Of a stretch of DNA of 64,000 bases, positions 38,970 through 47,316 are shown in pieces. This DNA is from Bin127 sp965203505. Lineage in GTDB: Bacteria > Chloroflexota > Dehalococcoidia > Lucifugimonadales > Lucifugimonadaceae. The stretch lies in contig OZ241880.1 in assembly GCA_965203505.1 (NCBI GenBank), positions 992,001-1,056,000 of the forward strand. The letters run 5' to 3'. The first letter of the stretch is position 1. Each line of letters opens with the position of its first letter. A model generated the notes under the pieces. It made no database searches. It saw only the letters and a program-made list of their open reading frames with translations, and had not been told where the DNA came from. Made by a program: the position numbers and the translations under genes.

Positions 38970-41363
38970 TCAGGACGATGAGTTTGGTCTGATCATTCGA
39001 TACCCGACGCGCGGCTCTGTGAAGATGTACGTGGGGTTCTGCCCATCTTCGTTGAGTTTTTGACGCAATCTCTTCACCAAGGTTCTCACGCGCCTGAGGT
39101 CGCCCGGTTCGCGCTGCCTCCATACGCGCCGTACAAGATGCTCGTGTGTCAACGCTCGACCAGCGTTGATCGAGAGTTCATACAGCAATTGGTATTCCGA
39201 AGCAGTCATCCGCAATGTTTGGCCGGCCAAGGTAACGGCGCGCTCGTCGTAGTTGATCTTGAGATCATTAAATTCGTAAGGCGTTCTCGAATCGGAAGCG
39301 CCTAGTTCCGGATGCCGACGGAGCGCAGCTTCCAATCTAGCGATTAACTCGGTGGGTGAGAATGGTTTCACGACGTAGTCGACAGCGCCTTGGCGCAGAG
39401 CCTTTGCGATGGTCTGGTCTTGACCATAAGCGGAAACGAAAATCACCTGCGTGCCAAGATGATCCGGCAACCGTTCCATCAACTCGATGCCGTCACATCC
39501 CGGGAGCATCAGGTCCAACAACAGCAGATGGGGTCTGATCTCTTCCATCAAACGTGGGACGTCATTTGGGTCGGCGGTCAAGTTCGGGATGAACCCAGCG
39601 CGCGTGACGACGTCGCGGGTGTAGCGAAGCGCTTGTGGATCGTCGTCCACGATCAAAACTTGGACGTCGTCGATGTCCGAGGGCGAACTTTGGGTGGGGA
39701 ATTTTGACGAAACGTCAGCGTGTTTTGCCAAAGTACCGGCCACGACCGGGACGGTGAATGTGAAACGGGAGCCTTTTCCTCGCCCTTCGCTCTCAGCCCA
39801 AATGCGACCGCCATGGGCTTCGACGATGCCTTTACAAATCGCTAAACCTAAGCCAGTTCCTTCGACCTCGCGAGGCCCCTGATTACCTTCAGGCCGAGCG
39901 AATTTCTGGAATATTTTCGGTAGGCGTTCCGCCGGGATTCCATCGCCGGAGTCGGAGATTGAAACTGCGATGTACAGGTGTTCGCGCGCAGCGGAAATCA
40001 AGATCGTGGATGAATCTGGAGAATGCCGATCCGCGTTGGACAATAAGTTGGTGATGACTTGGACGATCCGGCGTCTGTCGGCGACGACAAACGGTAGGTC
40101 AGGAGGCAGATCGACTTGAATATTGTTTCTGCCGCCGCCGTTGAGGAAAACGCTTCTGGCGCGGTCAATTACGGTGGCGAGGTTCGAGGGTTCCGGTTCG
40201 ACGGCAAGGCTTGCGGTCTGGATTTTCGCGACGTCTAGAAGGTCACGAATAAGGTAGCGCATACGGTCGGCTTCGCTGTCGATGATGCGATGGAACTGCG
40301 TCATCTCGGCAGGGTCCAGCTCAGCGGATCTGTCGAGAAGAGCGGCCGTGGAGCCTTTGATGGAAGCCAAAGGCGCCCTCAATTCATGGCTCACCATGCC
40401 GAGGAACTCGGCGCGTAGCCTTTCTGCCTCGTCGACCTGTGCCATGTCCTGCAACGTCGCAATGTATGAATCGATATTTCCTTCGGTCGAATGTATCGGT
40501 GTGGCGTTGACGATTAAGTTGACGCTGCGACCATCAGGCACAGTGATTACGATCTCTTCAGCTCGCACGGTTTCGCCGATGTTGAACGCCTCGTCGATCG
40601 AGAGGTCGCTCAATGAGAATTCGCGTCCGTCAGCTCGCCTAACCTCGGCGATTTGCAGAATCTGCTCAGGTGGCCCGCCCGGGATCATGACGCTGTCGAC
40701 AATACGCGTGGCCTCGCGGTTGAACGAGATAGGATTTTCATCTCGGGGGTCGAAGACAACCACTCCGATAGGTGCGGTTTCGATGAGGGTTTGGAGGTTT
40801 GCCCTGGCTCTCTGTTCTTCGCGGAAGCGGTGGGCGTTGGCGATAACCAGTGCCACTTGAGAAGCGAACATGACCAGCATCTCTTGGTCTTCCACACCGA
40901 AGTCTCTTCCGGGTTCGTCTTTGCCGAGAAAGATGTTTCCGATCCGCTCATCTCGATGCGTTATGGGCGCGGTAAGGAATGAATGTACCGTCACTGGCGG
41001 GCGGGAGTCAGACAATCCCAAAGAAGCAAGGTGAGTGGCGAGATCGCGGATCATGAGTGGTTCCTGCAATCTGTTCAAGTATTCGAACAACTGGATGCCG
41101 TCTGCCATCTCCCATAATTCCCGTTCTTCCTCGCCAGTCAGACCCGACGAAATGAAGTCTTGAACCTCACCTGTACTGTCGGAGTAAGTCAATACGCCAT
41201 AACGCGCGTTGGTCAATATACGTGCGCTATCCAATACTTCTTGGAGAACGACGTCGAAATCGAGACTCTCGTTGATTCGCAAGGAGGCGCGGCTTAACTT
41301 CGAAAGTCGATCACGAAGTTCGCTGATCTCCTGATGAGGATTTTCGGAAATAGGCAATTGCAC
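38970..41363 (-). CDS. Hybrid sensor kinase fused to OmpR-type response regulator
   Basis: 797 aa with a full phosphorelay in one chain. Order: short coiled-coil, GAF (~35-180: VVLQEVLDSARILTNARYGV, FLTAPITHRDERIGNIFLG), PAS (~195-330), HisKA with LGMVSHELRAPLASIKGS (His ~346), HATPase (DRRRIVQVITNLLSNADRHSP, SDSGDGIPAE, GTGLGLAICKGIVEAHGG), receiver (VLIVDDDPQALRY, phospho-Asp in LLLDLMLPGCDG), and a C-terminal winged helix (TASEYQLLYELSINAGRAL, VRRVWRQREP, KRLRQKL). No membrane segment. The DNA-binding output is on the same polypeptide as the kinase; the ligand and targets are not readable. Confidence 0.93.
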   Translation of the reverse strand: MQLPISENPHQEISELRDRLSKLSRASLRINESLDFDVVLQEVLDSARILTNARYGVLTYSDSTGEVQDFISSGLTGEEERELWEMADGIQLFEYLNRLQEPLMIRDLATHLASLGLSDSRPPVTVHSFLTAPITHRDERIGNIFLGKDEPGRDFGVEDQEMLVMFASQVALVIANAHRFREEQRARANLQTLIETAPIGVVVFDPRDENPISFNREATRIVDSVMIPGGPPEQILQIAEVRRADGREFSLSDLSIDEAFNIGETVRAEEIVITVPDGRSVNLIVNATPIHSTEGNIDSYIATLQDMAQVDEAERLRAEFLGMVSHELRAPLASIKGSTAALLDRSAELDPAEMTQFHRIIDSEADRMRYLIRDLLDVAKIQTASLAVEPEPSNLATVIDRARSVFLNGGGRNNIQVDLPPDLPFVVADRRRIVQVITNLLSNADRHSPDSSTILISAAREHLYIAVSISDSGDGIPAERLPKIFQKFARPEGNQGPREVEGTGLGLAICKGIVEAHGGRIWAESEGRGKGSRFTFTVPVVAGTLAKHADVSSKFPTQSSPSDIDDVQVLIVDDDPQALRYTRDVVTRAGFIPNLTADPNDVPRLMEEIRPHLLLLDLMLPGCDGIELMERLPDHLGTQVIFVSAYGQDQTIAKALRQGAVDYVVKPFSPTELIARLEAALRRHPELGASDSRTPYEFNDLKINYDERAVTLAGQTLRMTASEYQLLYELSINAGRALTHEHLVRRVWRQREPGDLRRVRTLVKRLRQKLNEDGQNPTYIFTEPRVGYRMIRPNSSS

Positions 41364-41737
41364 CTCCTGCGCTTAGCCGTCCGGAGCGACGGCCAAGAAT
41401 TTCATCTCTTTCATCGGGCGTTGCAGGATTGAGGTCCATCAAGAATCTCCAAGTATTGTGACAAAGCGTCACATCAAATACCCTAAATCCCGCATTTTAG
41501 AGTTGATTGTACTCGAAAAGGTCGAATATCACATAAGGTCACGCACCTCTGGCCTCCTCACCGACCAAACGGTCAAGATCGGATGACGTTTCGACATCAC
41601 GTTTTCCTTTCTACGTAGGGGCGATCCCTTGTGGTCGCCCCTGCGGGTTGTTTGCAAAAGTCGCGCGCCAAATCGAGGCATATACTAGCGCGTGCCTCCA
41701 AGGGATCCGCGAAGTGTGAAGCGGAGAGGTAGCCGAC
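41364..41737. other. Divergent intergenic region
   Basis: 374 bp between the hybrid kinase and the deacetylase-like gene. It holds a GTAGGGGCGATCCC palindrome (41614-41642), and the segment TTGTTTGCAAAAGTCGCG, which resembles a MITE end. AT-rich stretches near 41470-41530 may contain the kinase promoter. No gene is visible. Confidence 0.5.
41614..41642. repeat. GTAGGGGCGATCCC palindrome, copy 2
   Basis: GTAGGGGCGATCCC-TTG-TGGTCGCCCCTGC, close to a perfect inverted repeat. Same family as 14726-14754, 45722-45749 and 46825-46851. Confidence 0.7.
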
Positions 41738-42658
41738 ATGAGCACCGACGTCAACGTCATCTTGACTATGGACTGTGAACCCGCGCTGTTCGAGTGCTCG
41801 CCGCTGGCGATCAAGCTATCCGGCACTGGACCAGCTACGCACGAAGAGGGTCAAAGTTCGATAAGGGCTTATGCGGAGGCAGCCGATAGAGCAGGGTATC
41901 CGGTGACGCTTTTCGCGCACCCGGAAGTCGCCGTCGCTCAGCCCTCGCTGTTGCTCGAACTACAGCAGGCAGGGGCGTGTCTAGGAATGCACCTTCATCC
42001 GTATAAATTCGATCCGGTCAGGTATCCCCGAGACCTAGGGGCTTTCTCCGCGGAACAGCAATCCGAGATGATCTCTGCCGCTTCAGAGGTGTGGTCGGAT
42101 TCGCTGGGCCAGCATCCGAGATTTTTCCGCGGCGGTGTCTATTCAGCCAACGACGCAACCTTTGCGGTGCTCGTGGATCTCGGTTTCGAAGGAGGCAGTC
42201 TGTCAGTTCCCGGCCGGGTATTGCCCAGAGCGATGGCGATTTGGGCGGGCGCGGAGCTTTATCCGCACCGAGCTAATCTCTCGTTCCGACACATCAGCGG
42301 AGACAGCGATTTCATCGAGGTTCCGATGTCGTCTGATATATCGAGGCCGATGGACAGTGGGGAGCTGGGTGAGATCGGTTTCGAGTGGCCCTACGTGGCA
42401 TCGCAGAAGTACGAGCACGCATCAATTGTGCGAAATGTGATCGCGCGGGGAATGAAGGATCGCACCGTCTTTCCGACGTACGTTACGAACACCCATCAAG
42501 ACCAGGACTACGCAGATCCTGATCATCCGGCGAGTGTGAATTTACGGACGATCTTCGCAACATTGCGCGAAACAGCGTTGAAATTTGGAATAGGGCTCAG
42601 CGGTCGTACGATTGCCGACATGTGCGACCTAGTACGTAGCAACGATTCTGGGGATTGA
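41738..42658 (+). CDS. Polysaccharide deacetylase-like (NodB-fold) protein
   Basis: 306 aa, GGAGAGG nine bases before the ATG. ILTMDCEP is in the place of the TFDD motif (catalytic Asp plus metal ligand), MHLHPYKF gives the H-x-x-x-H-type metal site in a shortened form, and RFFRGGVYSAND is motif 3. No signal peptide, so probably cytoplasmic. These proteins hydrolyse N-acyl groups of sugars or related amides in a metal-dependent way; the substrate is unknown. The next gene, a phosphodiesterase, begins 49 bp downstream on the same strand. Confidence 0.75.
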   Translation: MSTDVNVILTMDCEPALFECSPLAIKLSGTGPATHEEGQSSIRAYAEAADRAGYPVTLFAHPEVAVAQPSLLLELQQAGACLGMHLHPYKFDPVRYPRDLGAFSAEQQSEMISAASEVWSDSLGQHPRFFRGGVYSANDATFAVLVDLGFEGGSLSVPGRVLPRAMAIWAGAELYPHRANLSFRHISGDSDFIEVPMSSDISRPMDSGELGEIGFEWPYVASQKYEHASIVRNVIARGMKDRTVFPTYVTNTHQDQDYADPDHPASVNLRTIFATLRETALKFGIGLSGRTIADMCDLVRSNDSGD

Positions 42659-42707
42659 CGCGATCGGTCCCCACGGCCACAAATCATTAGACTGGACACT
42701 TCCGAAC

Positions 42708-44126
42708 ATGACCCGCGTTCTTATCGCCGCTTTCGATGGTCTCCAACCTTCACAAGTTCGGGCTGATCTCGCGCCGAATCTTGCCGAATTTGCCAGCGGA
42801 GGTGTCACTTTTGCGAAGAACCACCCGGTTTTTCCTACTGTGACACGGATAAATGTGGCCAGTTTGGTTACGGGTCGGCATCCCGGAGCACACGGCTTGG
42901 CCGGCAACACTGTGGTCATGCGGGACTTTGACGCGAACAACGTGATTGAGGCGATGGAACCGGTGCTCACGCGGGTGGCGGAGAAGACCGGCGAGGTTTT
43001 GCTGGTGCCGACTTTGGGGGACATCCTGCACCACCAAGGCGAAGAGTTCGTGGCTGTGGGAGTTGGGACTTCAGGCAATGCGTATGTGCAGAATCCACGT
43101 GCCGAGACTTTGGGCGGTGCGACGATCCACCCAGACTTTTGTCTACCTCGAAGGTTGCATGACGAACTTGCAGACCGTTTTGGTCCGTGGCCAGAAAAGG
43201 AAACACCGAATGTGGCTCAGATGCGGCACGGCGCGGATGTGTTGACAGAACATGTGCTGGCGGAGCGCGATCCGGCGGTTGCATTGATCTGGTTCTCGGA
43301 ACCTGACAGTTCGAACCACAAGGCAGGTGTAGGCTCCGCCTTGTCTAACCGGGCCCTTGCAGCCGCGGATGAGCAGTTTGGGAGGATTATGGAGTGGTTG
43401 GATCGTGAAGGGAGATTGAACGAGACCGATGTGATCGTGGTTTCGGATCACGGTTACGCGACGATTGAGAGTGTTGTGGACGTTGGGGCAGAGTTGAAGT
43501 CGGCTGGATTTAGCGACGTTTTGGCCGCGGCGAATGGTGGGGCGGGACTTTTCTATGCACTCGAATCCGATCTTGCGACCGTGGAGTGTCTGGCGACTTG
43601 GCTGAGTCGTCAGACGTGGTGCGGAGCGTTGCTGGCCTCGGAACGAGTGGGCGATGTGCCGGGTACGTTGCCCGCGAGCGTGGCGAATATCGAGGGGTCG
43701 AGGAGTCCTGATCTAACGATGTCGTTCAAGTGGAACTCCTCGCCCAACGATGCCGGATATCCGGGAAGTACCGTATGTTGGGGAGGCGAAGTTGGTGTTG
43801 GAACGCATGGGGGGATGAGTCGCCATGAGTTGCGTAACACGCTGATGGCTAGTGGACCGAGTTTCCGTAAATCGGCGGTGGTGGAGAATCCGACCGGGAA
43901 CATCGATGTTGTGCCGACGATCCTGCATCTGTTGGGACTTCAAGGCGGCGACGAGATGGATGGACGGATTCTGTATGAGGCGCTTGTTGGGAGTGATGAG
44001 TCAACAGAGGTTGAAAGTCGAACGGTGACGCACGTCGCCGAGTTGGGTGATTACCGACAAAATGTGATTGTGACGACGGTGGATGACACGACGTATCTGG
44101 ATGAAGGGAATGCGGTTGGGACCTAG
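42708..44126 (+). CDS. Alkaline phosphatase superfamily phosphodiesterase
   Basis: 472 aa. Type I phosphodiesterase/nucleotide pyrophosphatase family: VLIAAFDGLQPSQV (first metal ligand Asp), NHPVFPTVTRINVASLVTG with the nucleophile Thr, LIWFSEPDSSNHKAG (metal ligands), VIVVSDHGYAT (Asp-His) and GTHGGMSRHEL (late His). It uses two zinc ions to hydrolyse phosphodiesters or phosphonates. Without a signal peptide it is probably cytoplasmic. Function with the neighbouring deacetylase-like gene in one pathway is an inference. Confidence 0.88.
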   Translation: MTRVLIAAFDGLQPSQVRADLAPNLAEFASGGVTFAKNHPVFPTVTRINVASLVTGRHPGAHGLAGNTVVMRDFDANNVIEAMEPVLTRVAEKTGEVLLVPTLGDILHHQGEEFVAVGVGTSGNAYVQNPRAETLGGATIHPDFCLPRRLHDELADRFGPWPEKETPNVAQMRHGADVLTEHVLAERDPAVALIWFSEPDSSNHKAGVGSALSNRALAAADEQFGRIMEWLDREGRLNETDVIVVSDHGYATIESVVDVGAELKSAGFSDVLAAANGGAGLFYALESDLATVECLATWLSRQTWCGALLASERVGDVPGTLPASVANIEGSRSPDLTMSFKWNSSPNDAGYPGSTVCWGGEVGVGTHGGMSRHELRNTLMASGPSFRKSAVVENPTGNIDVVPTILHLLGLQGGDEMDGRILYEALVGSDESTEVESRTVTHVAELGDYRQNVIVTTVDDTTYLDEGNAVGT

Positions 44127-44158
44127 ATTATTTCGCGCGTTGCCGCGCGGATGATTCT

Positions 44159-45640
44159 CTACACACCGACTTGTGGTGTGGACTGACTTTCTGCTCTGAT
44201 CACGATTGCATCGACCATTCCGCGGAAGATCCAGGCGTGCATCGGGTACAGCACGTGCCAATATGTCAGCCCGAACAGACCTTTCGGAATAAACGCGACG
44301 GTCTGTTCGAGCTCGCACATGCCGTTGTCAGATTCACGAGTTTCGAACTGGAGCCATGCTCTTCCGGGCAACTTCATCTCGGCTTTGAGGCGCAAGAACT
44401 TGCCCGTTTCTAGGGCTTCTACTCTCCAGAAATCGACGGCGTCACCGACGCGCAGTTCGTTAGGATGTCGCCGTCCTCGGCGTAGTCCGGTGCCGCCTGC
44501 GAGACGATCCATCAATCCGCGCAATCCCCATGCCCAACCAGCAAAGTACCAATCTCGATCGGCCCCAATGCCAGAGAATGCTCGGAAAACACGTTGTGCC
44601 GGCGCGTTCACAGACCTGGTACGCCGTTCAACGATCATGCCGTGCCGCGAATGCAACGAAACAGGATTTCCGGAATTGATTGATCTGCCGCCGGCGTCAC
44701 TCCAGGAAGTATCGATGCGACCATCTTCAAGATCTTTGATTACGCCCGTTATAGCCGAAGCGTAATCGCGAGGCTGGATTTGTGGGAATAGCTCGCGAGC
44801 AAGATCGCTGGTTACAACGACATGATTACGGATCCCTTCGATTAAAGCGCGAGCGAATCCGGCGGGGATGGGTGTAAACCAGTAAACCCAATACGAAGAA
44901 AGTCGGGGAGTGAGCACCGGCACCGGGATCAGCCGCCGCCTGAGGCCGCGCGCTTTCGCGTAGCCCGACAACAATCCATGAAACGTGGTGACGTCCTTAC
45001 CGCCAATTTCAATGATTCGCCCGTCGCTTTCGGGAGTGTCTAGAACTGCGACGAGGTAATCTAACAGGTCGTCGATCGCTAACGGTTGAACTCTTGAATA
45101 GACCCATCGAGGACAGATCATTACGGGCAATCGCTCGACAAGGTTGCGGATGATTTCAAATGAAGCACTGCCGGACCCGACAATGATGGCGGATCGAAAT
45201 TCGGTGACGGACACTCCACTCTCGCGGAGAACTTCGCCGGTTTCGTGACGCGATCGGAGGTGCGGTGAAAGGTCGGAATTCGATTCTCCCAATGCGCCGA
45301 GATATATGATGCGCCGCACACCAGCCTCTCTGGCGGCGAGACCGAATGCACGCGCTGCTTCGATGTCCTTGTCGTGGAAGCTGAGACCGCTGGACATGCT
45401 GTGGATCAGGTAATAAGCGGTGTCTATACCTGACAGTGCCCGCGAAAGAACGCGAAGGTTCGCCGCATCGCCAACGACAGTTTCGACCTCATGGAACCAA
45501 GGTCGAGAACGCGCGCGCCTAGGACTTCGCACGAGCACTCGGACGTTCCGTCCCGCCTCGATCAGGCGCGGCACCAATCTACCACCGATGTAACCTGTTG
45601 CGCCCGTGACGAGGATTGAACCATCATCTGAAATCGACAT
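44159..45640 (-). CDS. NAD(P)H-binding SDR with DUF2867 domain
   Basis: 493 aa. Residues ~8-300: SILVTGATGYIGGRLVPRL (TGxxGxxG) and YLIHSM; an atypical extended SDR of the NmrA/NDUFA9-like kind, lacking a clear Y-x-x-x-K. Residues ~330-490: DUF2867-type domain with QRVFRAFSGIGADRDWYFAGWAWGLRG and LTYWHVLYPMHAWIFRGM. This exact fusion is a known bacterial architecture of unknown activity. It converges with the phosphodiesterase gene across 32 bp. Confidence 0.88.
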   Translation of the reverse strand: MSISDDGSILVTGATGYIGGRLVPRLIEAGRNVRVLVRSPRRARSRPWFHEVETVVGDAANLRVLSRALSGIDTAYYLIHSMSSGLSFHDKDIEAARAFGLAAREAGVRRIIYLGALGESNSDLSPHLRSRHETGEVLRESGVSVTEFRSAIIVGSGSASFEIIRNLVERLPVMICPRWVYSRVQPLAIDDLLDYLVAVLDTPESDGRIIEIGGKDVTTFHGLLSGYAKARGLRRRLIPVPVLTPRLSSYWVYWFTPIPAGFARALIEGIRNHVVVTSDLARELFPQIQPRDYASAITGVIKDLEDGRIDTSWSDAGGRSINSGNPVSLHSRHGMIVERRTRSVNAPAQRVFRAFSGIGADRDWYFAGWAWGLRGLMDRLAGGTGLRRGRRHPNELRVGDAVDFWRVEALETGKFLRLKAEMKLPGRAWLQFETRESDNGMCELEQTVAFIPKGLFGLTYWHVLYPMHAWIFRGMVDAIVIRAESQSTPQVGV

Positions 45641-45721
45641 GACCGTCTTAGTGTAGAAACTCCGTGGCTATGACCGGGCATACGAACGTTGCCCCGAGCG
45701 CGATGCGTTGCGCAATGGACA

Positions 45722-45749
45722 GGTAGGGGAGATCCCTTGTGGTCGCCCT
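45722..45749. repeat. GTAGGGG palindrome, copy 3
   Basis: GGTAGGGGAGATCCC-TTG-TGGTCGCCCTG, one arm slightly diverged. Confidence 0.6.
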
Positions 45750-45773
45750 GGGCGGAGGGCGACGGAGACACTG

Positions 45774-45823
45774 CGCGCCCCCTTTGTCCTTCGGACATTT
45801 CCCCCGCGGAGCGGGGGCAACCC
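45774..45823. repeat. 49-bp GC-rich repeat, copy 3
   Basis: GCGCCCCCTTTGTCC-TTCGGACA, CCCCCGCGGAGCGGGGGC. Two arms of inverted repeats in tandem. Confidence 0.8.
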
Positions 45824-46149
45824 GGCCGATTCTCCGCATCGGGCATACCCCTGCGTTCACTTCGCTCCGCGTCCCCTTTCGCTGAGCGAAAGGGGACGGA
45901 AGAGGGATCGCCCCTACGGATGTGTTTTCAGACGCGCAAATATGTCCGCTCCCACCCGGTTGTTTGTTCGGGGTTGCTGCCGGGCCTTCCCGGGGGATGG
46001 CCCGGCAGCCAGGGTCTTCGGTCCCGTAAAGACAGGTCCTCGCCTCGAGCCTCGGTCCCGGCGCGGGACTTCGGCTCCTTCCCTCTCCATCGCCTCTTCG
46101 GATCAGTGAAGAGGGCGACCTCTCGGAAAGGGGTCAGATGCTGCGCAGA

Positions 46150-46640
46150 GCGTGTAGCAAACCGCTAGCTTCCGTTTCTCCAGCACGGCCCGCGTCGCCA
46201 GACCGCGGGCATGGAAGTCGGCTCGGCGATGGTGGTCGCCGTTCGGAGTGCGCCGCCTTCCTTGGATCAGCTTTTCGGGCTTCACGCGCGCTGTGGCCTA
46301 CCTCCTGCGGCGGACAGGAGAAGGTGTATGTCGGCTCCACGCAGGTTTCCCGGCCCTTGGCACGGCATTCCTCGCGCCCCCTTTGTCCTTCGGACATTTC
46401 CCCCGCGCGGCGGGGGAAACCCGAAGTACGGAAGAGGGGAAGGTATGCCGGCTGGCTCGCTTTGCGACGCAGGACTGATGCGCCGCGCTCCGGAAACTGG
46501 GCCTCCCACGCTTCGGCACGGCCCTCGCGACCTTGCACCGGAATGCCGTTCCGATGAGGGACGCCGCCGGAGGAACCAAGACGCTGCGACTCGGCGCGGT
46601 GGTTAATCGCGCTGTCGATGCCGTTTTGCCTTCGTTTCCT
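46150..46640 (-). ncRNA. Structured RNA copy B (HEARO/IscB omega-RNA-like)
   Basis: Reading the minus strand gives the four blocks of copy A in the same order: CTCCGGCGGCGTCCCTCA (46572 down), CGAGCCAGCCGG (46459), GCCAAGGGCCGGG (46361) and GCCCGCGGTCTGGCGACG...GGAAGCTAG (46210-46165). The distances are similar once the 49-bp repeat at 46374-46422, which sits between blocks two and three, is removed (about 367 vs 354 nt). Differences from copy A include C/T and G/A changes that keep G-C or G-U pairs, as in GCCC-GCGG / GCCC-ACGG. No protein-coding nuclease gene is nearby. The HEARO assignment is tentative. Confidence 0.5.
46374..46422. repeat. 49-bp GC-rich repeat, copy 4, inside RNA copy B
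   Basis: GCGCCCCCTTTGTCC-TTCGGACA, CCCCCGCGCGGCGGGGG. It lies between the second and third conserved blocks of the RNA, where it would simply form an extra hairpin arm. Confidence 0.8.
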
Positions 46641-46824
46641 CACGTTGCTCCCTGTGGCCGTTCGGGACAGAGGTCTGCACACGTCTGCGCAGCACTGTGG
46701 TAGATGTCGATCTGTCTTTAAATATACTACAGATGTTGCAGGAGTCAAATTGTTGTCTGAACCGGGGATTGAGGGGATTGGGGGGATTTTGTTGGGGGAG
46801 TGTGGGTGATGGTTGTTTGGGTTG

Positions 46825-46851
46825 TAGGGCGACCACGAGGGATCGCCCCTA
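46825..46851. repeat. GTAGGGG palindrome, copy 4
   Basis: TAGGGCGACCACGAGGGATCGCCCCTA; inverse orientation to copies 1-3. Confidence 0.65.
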
Positions 46852-47144
46852 GGGGATGTTTGCATGACTGACGACATTCTGGGTTTGGCGCGGCAGGCGC
46901 CCCTTCCCTTGACCCCGGTCCCCCTCACTCTGGCCCTCTCCCACGAGGGGGAGAGGCGATTTACCTTCCATCCAGCCCCTCAAACGTTCACTAACGCTGG
47001 CATCGATGGTGTTTTGCAAATGTCCCGCTTCCGGGGGAATTTCCGCAGAGTCGATCGGGCGCGGTCGAGCGACGGCAAAAACCGTCGTATCGTCCGACGG
47101 AACGTCTACCTATTCACGACGTTCCAGTTCATAATCCACTAGTT

Positions 47145-47161
47145 ACATGTCGAATACATGT
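47145..47161. promoter_or_regulatory. Paired ACATGT sites upstream of the surface-protein gene
   Basis: Two identical palindromic hexamers spaced 11 bp centre to centre (one helical turn), about 160 bp before the start of the surface-protein gene. Candidate regulator-binding site only. Confidence 0.25.
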
Positions 47162-47316
47162 TGAAATGTCTCGATGATAGACACTCACACGACATATCCG
47201 ATATTGATACAATGTCTCACATAGGTGTTTGAATCGTTCGAATGGTGTGAATCAGTCGTAGCCAGATATGCAGTTGAGACAACCTCTTAGACACAGTCTG
47301 AATAAGGAACTGACCA

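Larger units (their letters stand above)
45641..46149. other. Repeat-rich intergenic region, left part
   Basis: No gene is visible. It holds a GTAGGGG-type palindrome (45722-45749), a 49-bp repeat (45774-45823), the palindrome CGTCCCCTTTCGC-TGA-GCGAAAGGGGACG (45868-45898), and TGCCGGGCC...GGCCCGGCA (45978-46007), a 9-bp stem that may end structured RNA copy B. ORFs here read through repeats. Confidence 0.55.
46641..47316. other. Repeat-rich intergenic region, right part
   Basis: About 680 bp. It contains a GTAGGGG-type palindrome (46825-46851), a fragment like a MITE end (GTTTTGCAAATGTCCCG, 47013-47029), and the AT-rich upstream region of the surface-protein gene, where ACATGT occurs at 47145-47150 and 47156-47161, 11 bp apart. 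A minus-strand ORF spanning 46134-46928 runs over the structured RNA and is not believable. Confidence 0.5.

Noticed and set aside
45960..46140. A separate small RNA at the TGCCGGGCC hairpin
   Set aside because: It may simply be the end of structured RNA copy B; nothing independent supports it.
46134..46928. 264-aa minus-strand ORF
   Set aside because: Reads through the 49-bp repeat, the GTAGGGG palindrome and structured RNA copy B.
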